DNA of 49,265 nt. It comes from Rhizobium sp. Root483D2. Its GTDB lineage: Bacteria > Pseudomonadota > Alphaproteobacteria > Rhizobiales > Rhizobiaceae. Positions within the stretch are counted from its first letter, which is position 1; each line of letters starts with the position of its first letter. The translations under genes and the position numbers were made by a program. A model generated the notes under the pieces. It had not been told where the DNA came from. It saw only the letters and a program-made list of their open reading frames with translations, and searched no databases. Below, piece after piece: positions 1 through 8,774 of the stretch. The stretch covers positions 3,668-52,932 of the forward strand of contig NZ_LMFB01000004.1 in the NCBI RefSeq assembly GCF_001426685.1, given 5' to 3'.

Positions 1-21
1 CCCCCCTCAAGGGGGAGGTAT

Positions 22-48
22 ACAAAAACGGGCGCACTGAGGCGCCCG
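22..48 (-). terminator. Rho-independent terminator after the DsbA-like gene
   Basis: A 7-bp GC-only stem, CGGGCGC (29-35) with GCGCCCG (42-48), has a 6-nt loop. Read on the minus strand it is followed by a run of five T (24-28). It lies 27 bases past the stop of the DsbA-like gene, so it very likely ends that transcript. Confidence 0.8.
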
Positions 49-75
49 CCGGTTGTTCCTGAGAACTGCGATGGA

Positions 76-999
76 TCAGAGCATCGAGTCGATAAGGGCC
101 GACATGGTGTCAACCGACATTTCTCCGGAATACTTCTTGCCATTGACGAAGAAGGTTGGGGTGGCCTTGACGCCGAAATCCTTGTCACCCTTCTGCATCG
201 TTGCCTGCACATCATCCAGAAGTTTCTGGTTCGTCAAGCAGGCCTCGAAGCTCTCCTGTGTAAAACCGGCGAGTTTCGACATCTGCAGCAGCGCATCGCG
301 GCCGTTTTGTGCGGCGGCCCACTGTTCCTGCTGCTTGAACAGCATCGAGATCATCGGGAAATACTGGCCTTCCGGGGCGCAGCGCGCCAGCATGAAGGCG
401 GCAGCCGCACGCGGATCGAACGGGAATTCGCGCACCACGAAGCGGACCTGGCCGCTATCGACATATTTCGCCTTGATGGCGTCATAGGTTTCATTGTGGA
501 AACGGGCGCAATGCGGGCAGGTCATCGACATATATTCGACGATCGTCACCTTGGCATCGGCCTTGCCGACGGACATTTCCGGCAGCGGGCCGGGCGCCAT
601 CAGCTTGGCAATATCGACTTCGCCTTCCGATTGCGGAACCTCGACCTTGGCTGCGGGCGCTGCGGCCTGCGCCACCTGCGTCTGCCCGGCATCGGCCGTT
701 GCCGGCGTTGCAGCAGACGATGTGGTGGAGGACGTCGTCGTGCCATCCACAGGCTTGGTGGCGGCCGACATCATCGAACCACCTTCAGCCGGCTTCATCG
801 CCGATGTCGATGACATCATCGATCCACCGGCAGCGGGCGTCACTTCGGTCTTGGCGGCTGTTGCGGTGCTTTCTGCGGCAGGCGTGGTGGCGGCCGTCTC
901 CTTCTTCTCGTCGCTGCAGGCGGCGAGCGTCACAGCAATGGCAGCCACGGCGACGCCGCTCAGGAGGCGCTTGAAAGGGCTCAGTTCAGAAAGGGACAT
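76..999 (-). CDS. DsbA-family thioredoxin-fold lipoprotein
   Basis: Predicted 307-residue periplasmic thiol-disulfide oxidoreductase. The N-terminus is a lipoprotein signal ending in the lipobox LAAC (Cys near residue 32), so it is probably membrane-anchored. A linker of roughly 100 residues rich in Ala, Thr, Ser, Pro and Met follows, with the motif GGSMMS twice. The C-terminal DsbA/thioredoxin-like domain carries the active site CPHC within SMTCPHCARFH, and the conserved cis-Pro region KATPTFFVNG. The ATG at 999 is chosen because AGGTG lies just upstream and the signal peptide begins there; the open frame runs further upstream without support. Family members oxidise or isomerise disulfides in exported proteins. 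The gene sits downstream of the DUF721 gene on the same strand, with a hairpin between. Family is certain; substrate unknown. Confidence 0.9.
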   Translation of the reverse strand: MSLSELSPFKRLLSGVAVAAIAVTLAACSDEKKETAATTPAAESTATAAKTEVTPAAGGSMMSSTSAMKPAEGGSMMSAATKPVDGTTTSSTTSSAATPATADAGQTQVAQAAAPAAKVEVPQSEGEVDIAKLMAPGPLPEMSVGKADAKVTIVEYMSMTCPHCARFHNETYDAIKAKYVDSGQVRFVVREFPFDPRAAAAFMLARCAPEGQYFPMISMLFKQQEQWAAAQNGRDALLQMSKLAGFTQESFEACLTNQKLLDDVQATMQKGDKDFGVKATPTFFVNGKKYSGEMSVDTMSALIDSML

Positions 1000-1101
1000 G
1001 GGTTCACCTGTGTGAGGGGATGGACGAAATCGGTCTGAAATTCGATAACTTGCCTTGTTCGGGGCGACAAGGGGCTGTTGCTCATCACCATTCAAACAAT
1101 T

Positions 1102-1125
1102 GTGACCGGCTGATGGCCCGGTCAC
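1102..1125 (-). terminator. Hairpin at the end of the DUF721 gene
   Basis: GTGACCGG (1102-1109) pairs with CCGGTCAC (1118-1125) over an 8-nt loop. It overlaps the stop codon of the DUF721 gene. On the minus strand the following bases are only moderately T-rich (aattgttt), so it may be a weak terminator or attenuator before the DsbA-like gene. The T run is stronger on the plus strand, where no gene ends. Confidence 0.45.
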
Positions 1126-1628
1126 TTTTTTCCAGGCGCCAGCACCGCCGTGCCGAGCCGGGTCAGCGCCGCTTTGAGCGCATCGTTCTCGATACCATCG
1201 ACCAGCGTCTCCAGCCGGCGGGCTGGCTCGCCCGTCAGCGGCTTGGGCTTGCGATAGGGCTTGGGCGGGGCAGAGACCGGTTTTTGCACGATGCGCATCT
1301 GGTTGATCGCCGGAAAACCGAAGAACCCGTTGATCCGCTGGATCAGTTCGCCCTGCGCGTGGGTGAGAAACAGGGCGCGCGCGCCTTCGCAGGCAATGGT
1401 CAGCACCCCCGGCTGATAGCCCCCCTCGCCCGTCATTTCGGAGGCCCGGCGCGGCCAGGCGATCTTTTCCGGCCGGGTGCAATCGGCGAAATCCTCGCCG
1501 GCGATCTCATCCCAGGAACCGAGCAACAGCGTGTTGATCCCGGCGCGCTTGGCCAGCACCGGATCGATCATGCCATTGGCGATCTCGCTGATCTGCCGGC
1601 CGCCCTTGCGAGTATAAGGTTGTTTCAA
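1122..1628 (-). CDS. DUF721 (DciA-like) protein
   Basis: About 168 residues of the DUF721 family. Recognisable parts are the N-terminal RKGGRQISEIANGMIDPVLAK, the core GSWDEIAGEDFADCTRPEKIAWPR and the segment GVLTIACEGARALFLTHAQGELIQRIN, which give the family's KH-like fold. Some DUF721 proteins (DciA) help load the replicative helicase; whether this rhizobial branch does so is inference. The start is uncertain. No ATG occurs near the conserved N-terminus, and the TTG at 1628 with GAAAG upstream is the best choice; a longer frame reaches 1748 but would overlap mutY. It is divergent from mutY, with fewer than 90 bases between the two starts. Confidence 0.8.
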   Translation of the reverse strand: MKQPYTRKGGRQISEIANGMIDPVLAKRAGINTLLLGSWDEIAGEDFADCTRPEKIAWPRRASEMTGEGGYQPGVLTIACEGARALFLTHAQGELIQRINGFFGFPAINQMRIVQKPVSAPPKPYRKPKPLTGEPARRLETLVDGIENDALKAALTRLGTAVLAPGKK

Positions 1629-1710
1629 CAGATATCTTTCAGGTTTCGAATCCGCCTTGAAGGATGGCGAACACTTCGCCAATGATAGACCCCAACCAAC
1701 ATTCCGGCAA

Positions 1711-2817
1711 ATGATGCAGCAGACAATGACCCCGGCCGATGCGGCCAACCGGCTCCTCTCCTGGTATGACCGGCATCACCGCGACCTGCCGTGGCGCATT
1801 TCCCCGCCGATGGCGCGCGATGGCGTGGTGGCCGATCCCTACCATATCTGGCTGTCGGAAGTGATGCTGCAGCAGACCACCGTGCAGGCGGTGAAACCCT
1901 ATTTCCACAAGTTCCTGGCGCTCTGGCCAGAGGTGACCGATCTTGCCTCAGCCGATACCGAAGAAGTGATGAAAGCCTGGGCGGGGCTTGGCTATTATGC
2001 CCGGGCGCGCAACCTGAAGAAATGCGCGGAGGCCGTGGCCCGCGACCATGCCGGCGTGTTTCCCGATACCGAAGAGGGTTTGCGGGCGCTGCCGGGCGTT
2101 GGCGACTATACCGCAGCCGCCGTCTCGGCCATCGCCTTCAACCGGCAAAGCGCTGTTCTCGACGGCAATGTCGAGCGGGTGATTTCGCGGCTCCACGCAA
2201 TTGAGACACCGCTGCCGGCCGCAAAACCACAGATGCGGGCGCTGGTGGCCGCCATGACGCCTGCGGACCGGCCCGGCGATTTTGCGCAGGGGATGATGGA
2301 TCTCGGCGCGACCATCTGCACGCCGAAGCGCCCGGCCTGCGCGCTCTGTCCGCTCAACGACGGCTGTCTCGCCCTAAAGACGGCCGATCCGGAGACCTTT
2401 CCACGCAAGGCGGCGAAAAAGGAAAAACCGCTGCGGGTGGGCGCTGCCTTCGTTGCCATGCGTATCGACGGCGCGGTCTATCTGCAAAAGCGCGGCGAGA
2501 CCGGGCTGCTCGGCGGCATGACGGAAGTTCCCGGCACGCCCTGGACCTCGCGCATCGACGGCGACAATACCATTTCCGCCCAGCCTTTTGCCGCCCCATG
2601 GGAGCCGTGCGGAACAATCACACATGTTTTTACGCATTTTGAGTTGCGCTTGTCGATCTATCGGGCCAAGGTCACAAATGAGAACAAAACAGGAAACGGC
2701 TGGTGGGAACCGCTTGTCTCTCTCAAGGCGCAAGCACTCCCGACCGTCATGAAAAAAGCAATCGCCCAGGCTATACCGGACGCTTTCAAGGACGGTCCGG
2801 ACAGCCTTGGAAACTGA
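1711..2817 (+). CDS. mutY: A/G-specific adenine DNA glycosylase MutY
   Basis: Removes adenine mispaired with 8-oxoguanine in base-excision repair. Numbering from ATG 1711 gives 368 residues. The helix-hairpin-helix is LPGVGDYTAAAV (127-138). The catalytic Glu is in SEVMLQQT (Glu50) and the catalytic Asp in LDGNV (Asp151). The 4Fe-4S cluster cysteines 203, 210, 213 and 219 have the canonical C-x6-C-x2-C-x5-C spacing. The C-terminal part (from about 245) is the NUDIX-like domain that reads 8-oxoG. An upstream ATG at 1657 is in frame but would add 18 residues without family character. The HAD gene follows 10 bases after the stop, so the two are probably co-transcribed. Confidence 0.95.
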   Translation: MMQQTMTPADAANRLLSWYDRHHRDLPWRISPPMARDGVVADPYHIWLSEVMLQQTTVQAVKPYFHKFLALWPEVTDLASADTEEVMKAWAGLGYYARARNLKKCAEAVARDHAGVFPDTEEGLRALPGVGDYTAAAVSAIAFNRQSAVLDGNVERVISRLHAIETPLPAAKPQMRALVAAMTPADRPGDFAQGMMDLGATICTPKRPACALCPLNDGCLALKTADPETFPRKAAKKEKPLRVGAAFVAMRIDGAVYLQKRGETGLLGGMTEVPGTPWTSRIDGDNTISAQPFAAPWEPCGTITHVFTHFELRLSIYRAKVTNENKTGNGWWEPLVSLKAQALPTVMKKAIAQAIPDAFKDGPDSLGN

Positions 2818-2827
2818 GGAATACCCG

Positions 2828-3445
2828 ATGAGCAGCGTCGAAATCCGCCACATCGTCTTCGACATCGGCAAGGTGCTGATCCACTACGACCCGCATCTCC
2901 CGTTTTCGCGAATCATTCCCGATGACGCCGAGCGCAAATGGTTCTTTGCCAATGTCTGCACCCATGACTGGAACATCGAGCAGGATCGCGGCCGCGACTG
3001 GCGCGAGGCGGAAGACCTGTTGATCGCGCAGTATCCGGATCATGCCGACAGCATCCGGGCCTTTCGCACATACTGGCACGAGATGGTGCCGCATGCCTAT
3101 GTCGAATGCGTCTCCATCATGGAAAGCCTGATCGCCAAGGGCTACGACGTGACAATGTTGACCAATTTCGCCTCCGACACGTTCAAGGAAGCGCAGAAGC
3201 GGTTTCCCTTTCTCACCTTGCCGCGCGGCGTCACCGTGTCCGGCGATATCCGGCTGATCAAGCCGGATGTGGCGATCTACCAGACGCATGCGGACAATTT
3301 CGATCTCGATCCGGCGGCAACCCTGTTCATCGACGACAGCATGCCGAATGTCGAAGGCGCGCGCGCCGCAGGCTGGCAAGCCGTGCATTTCACCGATCCG
3401 CAGACGCTGCAATCGGACCTTCTGGCCTATGGACTTTCGGTGTGA
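2828..3445 (+). CDS. HAD-family hydrolase (YihX/epoxide-hydrolase-like)
   Basis: A 205-residue haloacid-dehalogenase superfamily phosphatase. Motif I is VFDIGKVL, with the nucleophilic Asp but Gly at the +2 position, as in the YihX-type branch (FDLGNV) rather than the usual DxD. Motif II is near MLTNFA, the motif III lysine near SGDIRLIKPDVAIY, and the motif IV acids are in LFIDDSMPNVEGARAAG. The ATG at 2828 is preferred over one at 2807 because GAGGA lies 8 bases upstream and the earlier start would overlap mutY. The stop is two bases before the next ATG, so the genes are likely translated together. Substrate unknown; sugar phosphates are typical for the branch. Confidence 0.87.
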   Translation: MSSVEIRHIVFDIGKVLIHYDPHLPFSRIIPDDAERKWFFANVCTHDWNIEQDRGRDWREAEDLLIAQYPDHADSIRAFRTYWHEMVPHAYVECVSIMESLIAKGYDVTMLTNFASDTFKEAQKRFPFLTLPRGVTVSGDIRLIKPDVAIYQTHADNFDLDPAATLFIDDSMPNVEGARAAGWQAVHFTDPQTLQSDLLAYGLSV

Positions 3446-3447
3446 CA

Positions 3448-3813
3448 ATGACCCTCAATACCTTTGATCCGGCCGCTGCAGCCGAGCGTTTTCATGCGGC
3501 AATCGGTGATCTCGACTTCGATACGATCGAAAATTTCTTTGCCGATGACGCCACCTATTCATCCGGCAAAGTCGGCGGGCTGGAGGGACGCACCGACATC
3601 ATGGCAGCGTTCCGGCGCTATTTCGCCGAATATCCCGACCAGGTGGCGGAAGACAGCCTGATCGTCAAAATCTCGCCGCTGGCAGCCCGCGCCGTCTGGA
3701 GCCTGCAGGCCACCAGTTCCTCGACCGGGACGCCGCTCGTCCGCCGGGGCGAGGAGACCATCACCTTCAACGACCAGGGCAAAATCATCAGCGTCGATGT
3801 CACCGACTTCTGA
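3448..3813 (+). CDS. NTF2-like / SnoaL-type nuclear transport factor 2 family protein
   Basis: A 121-residue protein with the cone-shaped NTF2-like fold pattern: helix AAERFHAAIGDLDFDTIENFFADDATY, then GLEGRTDIMAAFRRYFAEYPD, then alternating beta strands ending FNDQGKIISVDVTDF. Members are small-molecule-binding proteins or small enzymes such as SnoaL-type cyclases and isomerases. It starts two bases after the HAD gene and seems to be the last gene of the mutY-HAD-NTF2 run. No catalytic residues could be assigned. Confidence 0.75.
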   Translation: MTLNTFDPAAAAERFHAAIGDLDFDTIENFFADDATYSSGKVGGLEGRTDIMAAFRRYFAEYPDQVAEDSLIVKISPLAARAVWSLQATSSSTGTPLVRRGEETITFNDQGKIISVDVTDF

Positions 3814-3934
3814 CACCAAAAGCCCTTTTTGAAATCACTAAAACGCCGCAATTGGTTCAGCTGTCATTCACCTGATCGAGGGCATGATCGGCTTCGAAAT
3901 TCAGCATCCAACTCATCCGAAAGGCCGCGTTTCC

Positions 3935-5032
3935 ATGGCAAAGATTATTGATGGCACCAACGGCAGCGATACCATCGTCCAGGGCGATTACACCGGACGC
4001 CCCGTCGAGATTTACGGCTATGGCGGCAACGACACCATCTATCTCAACGTGACCAGCAGCTATGGCGGCGACAACTATGTCAATGCCGGCTCGGGCAATG
4101 ACAAGGTCGTCAACTATTTCGAAGGCGGCAACGATATCGTGCTGGGTGACGGCAACGATCTCTACATCGCCGATATCCGCGCCGGCGACAGCAACGGCTA
4201 CGACATCGTGCATGGCGGCAACGGCAATGACCGTTTCGAAGTGGATACCGAAGCCAGCAAATATTACGGCGATGCCGGCAACGACACGTTTCTCTCCGTC
4301 GGCGTCGATAATTACTTCAACGGCGGCAGCGGCACGGACACGATCAGCTACGCACTGCAGGACGATTACGCCTCGCAGCGCGGCAAGGGCGTGACCATCG
4401 ATCTCGGCAGGCAATGGGCCTCCACGACAAATGGCCACCGGGAAACGCTGATCAGCATCGAAAATGCTACCGGCACCGACAGGGGCCATGACGACATTAC
4501 CGGCAGTTCCGGCCGCAATATCCTTCAGGGCCTGGGTGGCAACGATATTCTCGACGGCCTTGGCGGCAATGACGATCTTTATGGCGGTGCCGGCAATGAC
4601 GATCTCTACGGCGGCACGGGCGACGACGATCTGGTCGGCGGTTCCGGCGATGACGATCTCGTGGGTGGTACCGGGGCAGACTATCTGCTTGGCGGCTCGG
4701 GCTTCGATTTCCTCAGCGGCGGCTCTGGTGCCGACATTTTCGATTTCGATTTTGCCAGTGAATCCGCCGTTGGCAGCAAGCGCGATATCATCAGCGATTT
4801 CCGCGCCTCGGAAAATGACATCGTCGATCTCAGCACGATCGATGCCAATGAACGCGTCAGCGGCAACCAGAACTTCAGCTTCATCGGCGGTTCGGCCTTC
4901 CATGGCAAGGCGGGCGAGCTGCAGTTCAAGAACGGCATCATTTCGGGCGACACCGATGGCGACGGCCGTGCCGATTTCCAGATCAAGATGAACGGCGTCA
5001 CCAAGATGTTTGCCGACGATTTCATCCTTTAA
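3935..5032 (+). CDS. RTX (hemolysin-type) calcium-binding repeat protein
   Basis: A 365-residue acidic, glycine-rich protein probably exported by a type I secretion system. Between about residues 200 and 270 it has a ladder of RTX nonapeptides (GGxGxDxux), such as GGAGNDDLYGGTGDDDLVGG, which bind calcium and fold outside the cell. Looser GGND and GSGND repeats fill the first half. The last 100 residues (ADIFDFDFASESAVGSKRDIISDF and the C-terminal FADDFIL) resemble the M10-serralysin-type C-terminal domain and uncleaved secretion signal. No protease motif is present. The MAKIIDG start is typical for rhizobial relatives; an earlier ATG at 3884 is possible. No type I secretion genes are nearby, so the exporter must be elsewhere. 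Confidence 0.88.
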   Translation: MAKIIDGTNGSDTIVQGDYTGRPVEIYGYGGNDTIYLNVTSSYGGDNYVNAGSGNDKVVNYFEGGNDIVLGDGNDLYIADIRAGDSNGYDIVHGGNGNDRFEVDTEASKYYGDAGNDTFLSVGVDNYFNGGSGTDTISYALQDDYASQRGKGVTIDLGRQWASTTNGHRETLISIENATGTDRGHDDITGSSGRNILQGLGGNDILDGLGGNDDLYGGAGNDDLYGGTGDDDLVGGSGDDDLVGGTGADYLLGGSGFDFLSGGSGADIFDFDFASESAVGSKRDIISDFRASENDIVDLSTIDANERVSGNQNFSFIGGSAFHGKAGELQFKNGIISGDTDGDGRADFQIKMNGVTKMFADDFIL

Positions 5033-5059
5033 CCGGGTGCGTTCCGGCGATCAAAACAC

Positions 5060-5093
5060 AAACGCCCAGGATCATCGCTGATCCTGGGCGTTT
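5060..5093 (+). terminator. Strong hairpin terminator after the RTX gene
   Basis: A 13-bp stem: the left arm 5060-5072 (aaacgcccaggat) pairs with 5081-5093 across an 8-nt loop. The right arm ends in TTT. It begins 28 bases past the RTX stop codon. Confidence 0.8.
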
Positions 5094-5607
5094 AAGTCTC
5101 CGTCCGGGACTGAAGGTACGAAACCGGACGAAAACTATCTCTGAAACGGGCGGCTTTCACCGCGCCGTCAAGCATTCTACGGGCTGGCCCGCGCGCCTCG
5201 CGTGGTTGATCACACGGTCGTCCTGCTTGCTGTGCAGATTACAGGCGGGATGGTTAAATTGTTCTAAAAGGCGGGCGTCCAGCAACTGATTTGAAAGAGG
5301 AAATGGCGGGGCAAACATTGGCTATTCAAGCCCGTTGACACCGGACAATTCAGGACATCCCACCTTGCGGGCGGCACCAAGAATTCCCGTAAATCCGGCA
5401 TTCTTGCTTCAAGGGAACAAGCCGGGCAGACAATGCGCAAACGCCCACATGGCCGTGATTCGCGGCAGTCACAGTCCCTGTGCGATGGGCGAGGACGCGT
5501 AAAAAATCTGTCCCATTTTGAAACTTGTTTTTTCAAGACCTCGTTCAAACCGACAAACGGGGCCAGCCGGGAAACGGGCCAGCCGGCAGACAGAAAAGGC
5601 AGAGCAT
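5094..5607. other. Gene-free stretch between the RTX gene and the two-CxxC gene
   Basis: After the terminator there are about 500 bases in which I see no convincing gene. A minus-strand open frame (5264-5548) encodes a Cys/Arg/Pro-rich product with no family character and is probably chance. The AT-rich part around 5500-5535 (gtaaaaaatctgtcc, tttgaaacttg) is the likeliest place for the promoter of the downstream small gene, but I could not define clear -35 and -10 boxes. Confidence 0.5.
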
Positions 5608-5808
5608 ATGAACGAGACCACCGAGATTTCGAAAAAATCCAAGGACGGGCAGCTCGGCCCGGACAACAATTCCGAAAGCCCGGCGCGTTGGGTCATCCAT
5701 TGCATCGCTTGCGAAGAGCCGGTCGAGCCATGGCAGACCAGCGGCTATGAGTTCGGCTATTGCGCCCGCTGCTTCGACGTTTTGATGGAACCGTCAGGCA
5801 AGTCGTGA
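5608..5808 (+). CDS. Small two-CxxC (zinc-ribbon-like) protein, function unknown
   Basis: A 66-residue soluble protein with a polar N-terminal half (residues 1-25, rich in Lys, Ser and Asp) followed by WVIHCIACEEPVEPW and then EFGYCARCFDVLM. The two CxxC pairs (CIAC and CARC), about 20 residues apart, would form one zinc ribbon. AAGG lies about 8 bases before the ATG. The gene stands alone with a bidirectional terminator behind it. I do not recognise a named family. A small regulator or protein-binding adaptor is possible, but nothing here shows it. Confidence 0.7.
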   Translation: MNETTEISKKSKDGQLGPDNNSESPARWVIHCIACEEPVEPWQTSGYEFGYCARCFDVLMEPSGKS

Positions 5809-5843
5809 AGGCGGTCTATTGAGAGTTTCATAACTGCATACAC

Positions 5844-5877
5844 AAACGCCGCGCATCCGATCTGGAGCGCGGCGTTT
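5844..5877. terminator. Bidirectional terminator between the small gene and ccrM
   Basis: AAACGCCGCGC (5844-5854) pairs with GCGCGGCGTTT (5867-5877) across a 12-nt loop. The plus strand continues with T and the minus strand mirrors this. It lies between two converging genes and can serve both. Confidence 0.8.
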
Positions 5878-5899
5878 TGTATTTCCGGGTTGGAAATGA

Positions 5900-7069
<1,170 letters not shown>

Positions 7070-7072
7070 TTA

Positions 7073-7093
7073 TGGTTACCGAACTTGGTTACC
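7073..7093 (-). promoter_or_regulatory. Direct repeat TGGTTACC upstream of ccrM
   Basis: The octamer TGGTTACC occurs at 7073-7080 and again at 7086-7093, a 13-bp period, 43-63 bases before the ccrM start. Position and repetition suggest a regulator site in the ccrM promoter. It does not match the TTAA-N7-TTAA CtrA consensus. Assignment is inference. Confidence 0.35.
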
Positions 7094-7197
7094 AAATGCT
7101 GAAGGCGGAGGCGGAATTTGTGAAATGATACAGGAGGATGGAAAGTTTAGGGTGGATGCGTTACCCTCTTTCCATGAACCGGAGCGACGCCCCGCGC

Positions 7198-7560
7198 CTA
7201 TTTGCGGTTCTCCCTTGCCGCATGAAACACCCGGCTATCCTCCGGTGCCTCGTCCCGCTCGGTCATGCCATAATCGCGGATGACGGCGGCGATGCGCAGG
7301 CGGTAGGCGGCGAAGGTGCCGTTGCGGCCGGCGTGCTGGGCGGCCCGGTGTTCGGGGCCGTTGCGCCAGGTGGCGATCGCCGCCTCGTCGCGCCAGAACG
7401 ACAGGGACAGGATCTTGCCGGGAACCTTCAGGCTTTCGAACCGCTCGATCGACAGGAACCCGTCGATCCCGTTCAGCTTGCCGTGAAGCTGGGCTGCCAG
7501 ATCCAGATAGGCGCTGCGCCGGTCATCCGCCGGCTCCACCTCGAAGATCACGGCGATCAA
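7198..7560 (-). CDS. Antibiotic biosynthesis monooxygenase (ABM) family protein
   Basis: A 120-residue dimeric ferredoxin-like-fold protein. The family pattern is visible in MIAVIFEVEPADDRRSAYLD, GFLSIERFESL, KILSLSFWRDEAAIATWRN and HRAAQHAGR. Such proteins are cofactor-free monooxygenases or small-ligand-binding proteins. The ATG overlaps the stop of the NIPSNAP gene by four bases (ATGA), so the two are translationally coupled. A divergent ArsR gene probably controls the pair. The substrate cannot be read from the sequence. Confidence 0.85.
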   Translation of the reverse strand: MIAVIFEVEPADDRRSAYLDLAAQLHGKLNGIDGFLSIERFESLKVPGKILSLSFWRDEAAIATWRNGPEHRAAQHAGRNGTFAAYRLRIAAVIRDYGMTERDEAPEDSRVFHAARENRK

Positions 7561-7886
7561 AACGACACCGCCTTTGCATGCGGGCCGGAGACGTTCTTGA
7601 GGAAAATCCGGTCCTCCTTGAGAATAAACCGTTCTTTCCTTGCGAACTGATAGTTTTCCGCCCCGAGCGGATCGGCGGCAAGGCGGGCGCGATAGGCTTC
7701 GTAAGCGGCGAGGCTGTCGATATTGTAGGCGGCATAGGCCGTCGTCGCCGAGCCCTCATGCGGGGCGAAATAGCCGATCAGGTCGGCGCCGTTGCGCGGG
7801 ATGGCCTGTCCCCAGTTGCGGGCATAGGCGGCGAATTCCTCGCGCTTGAACGGGTCGATTTCATAGCGGATGAAACAGGTGATCAT
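7557..7886 (-). CDS. NIPSNAP-family protein
   Basis: A 109-residue protein of the NIPSNAP family, a ferredoxin-like dimeric alpha/beta barrel related to ABM proteins. It opens MITCFIRYEIDPFKREEFAAYARNW and includes IGYFAPHEGSATTAYAAYNIDSLAAYEAYRARL. AAGGAG lies eight bases before the ATG, an excellent ribosome site. It is the first gene of a two-gene operon with the ABM protein. Family members are poorly characterised; a role in handling small reactive or aromatic compounds is a guess from the company it keeps. Confidence 0.85.
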   Translation of the reverse strand: MITCFIRYEIDPFKREEFAAYARNWGQAIPRNGADLIGYFAPHEGSATTAYAAYNIDSLAAYEAYRARLAADPLGAENYQFARKERFILKEDRIFLKNVSGPHAKAVSF

Positions 7887-7941
7887 GGGACGCTCCTTCG
7901 ATTGCGGGTGTCTCCTTGTGCCAGTTTCGAAGTGCCGGATG

Positions 7942-7959
7942 CTTCGATGACGATCGAAG
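7942..7959. promoter_or_regulatory. Candidate ArsR-family operator
   Basis: CTTCGAT (7942-7948) and ATCGAAG (7953-7959) form an inverted repeat with a 4-bp spacer, matching the TTCGAT-N4-ATCGAA shape common for ArsR-type operators in alphaproteobacteria. A further half-like site, TTTCGAAG (7925-7932), is beside it. It lies between the divergent NIPSNAP and ArsR genes, 45 bases before the ArsR start. Confidence 0.6.
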
Positions 7960-8003
7960 TGTCGGGCCTTGCCGGTGCTTCTCGCTGCAGTTACCATCGC
8001 GGC

Positions 8004-8732
8004 ATGAAAGAAGGTCCAGATATCGCTCTCATCGGATCGCTGATCGGCGATCCCGCCCGCGCCAATATGCTGACCGCGCTCACCAGCGGCAAGGCATTGA
8101 CGGCGACGGAGCTTGCCGGGACGGCGGGGATCACCCTGCAGACGGCGAGTTCGCACCTCTCCAAGCTTGAGGCCGGTGGCCTGATCGCCCAGCGCAAGCA
8201 GGGCCGTCACCGCTATTTCACCCTGGCCGACGACGATGTCGGGCTGATGATCGAGGGGCTGATGGGCTTTGCCGCCTATCGCGGTTTTACCCGCCATCGC
8301 ACCGGCCCCAAGGACCCGGCGCTGCGCAAGGCCCGCATCTGCTACAACCACCTGGCGGGCGATTACGGCGTGCGCATGCTCGATAGCCTGATCGCCGAAG
8401 AGGTGATCTCCGGCGCCGGCGATACGCTGCATCTGACGGCGTCGGGCGCTTCCACCATGACGGCGCTCGGCATCGACCTTGCGGCGCTGAAAAGGTCACG
8501 CCGCCCGCTTTGCCGCGCCTGCCTCGACTGGAGCGAACGCCGCTCGCATCTGTCCGGCTCGCTTGGCCAGGCGCTGCTCACGCTGTTTCTCGACAGGGGC
8601 TGGGCCCTGCGCGAACCCGGCAGCCGCGCTATCCGGTTTACCGGCACCGGCGAGAAAGCGTTTGCCAAGCTCTTCCCCCTGCCCGCGCCGCCGCCAGCCG
8701 AGCGCCAGCACGCGGACGCTATGGGCGTGTGA
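8004..8732 (+). CDS. ArsR-family winged-helix transcriptional regulator with C-terminal extension
   Basis: 242 residues, more than twice a basic ArsR protein. Residues 1-80 are the winged helix: LIGSLIGDPARANMLTALTSG, recognition region ELAGTAGITLQTASSHLSKLEAGGL, wing QRKQGRHRYFTL. The remainder contains KARICYNHLAGDYGVRMLDSLI and RRPLCRACLDWSERRSHLSGSLGQALL, a pattern typical of one-component ArsR regulators with a ligand- or metal-sensing C-terminal domain. CRAC could bind metal but is not diagnostic. It is divergent from the NIPSNAP-ABM operon with an inverted-repeat operator between them, so it probably represses that pair and itself. An in-frame ATG at 7947 lies inside the operator and is less likely. 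Confidence 0.88.
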   Translation: MKEGPDIALIGSLIGDPARANMLTALTSGKALTATELAGTAGITLQTASSHLSKLEAGGLIAQRKQGRHRYFTLADDDVGLMIEGLMGFAAYRGFTRHRTGPKDPALRKARICYNHLAGDYGVRMLDSLIAEEVISGAGDTLHLTASGASTMTALGIDLAALKRSRRPLCRACLDWSERRSHLSGSLGQALLTLFLDRGWALREPGSRAIRFTGTGEKAFAKLFPLPAPPPAERQHADAMGV

Positions 8733-8774
8733 ACCAAAAGGCTGCTACAGCTCCGACCAATTCCTCTCCCTCGA

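Noticed and set aside
3857..4903. A 348-residue minus-strand frame opposite the RTX gene
   Set aside because: The repetitive Ala/Val/Ile product mirrors the glycine-aspartate repeats of the real gene on the other strand.
3935..5032. An RTX toxin or serralysin protease
   Set aside because: Only repeats and the secretion tail are present; there is no HExxH protease motif or pore-forming helix region, so just the RTX class was called.
5264..5548. A 94-residue Cys-rich minus-strand frame
   Set aside because: No ribosome site or recognised family; composition fits chance in GC-rich DNA.
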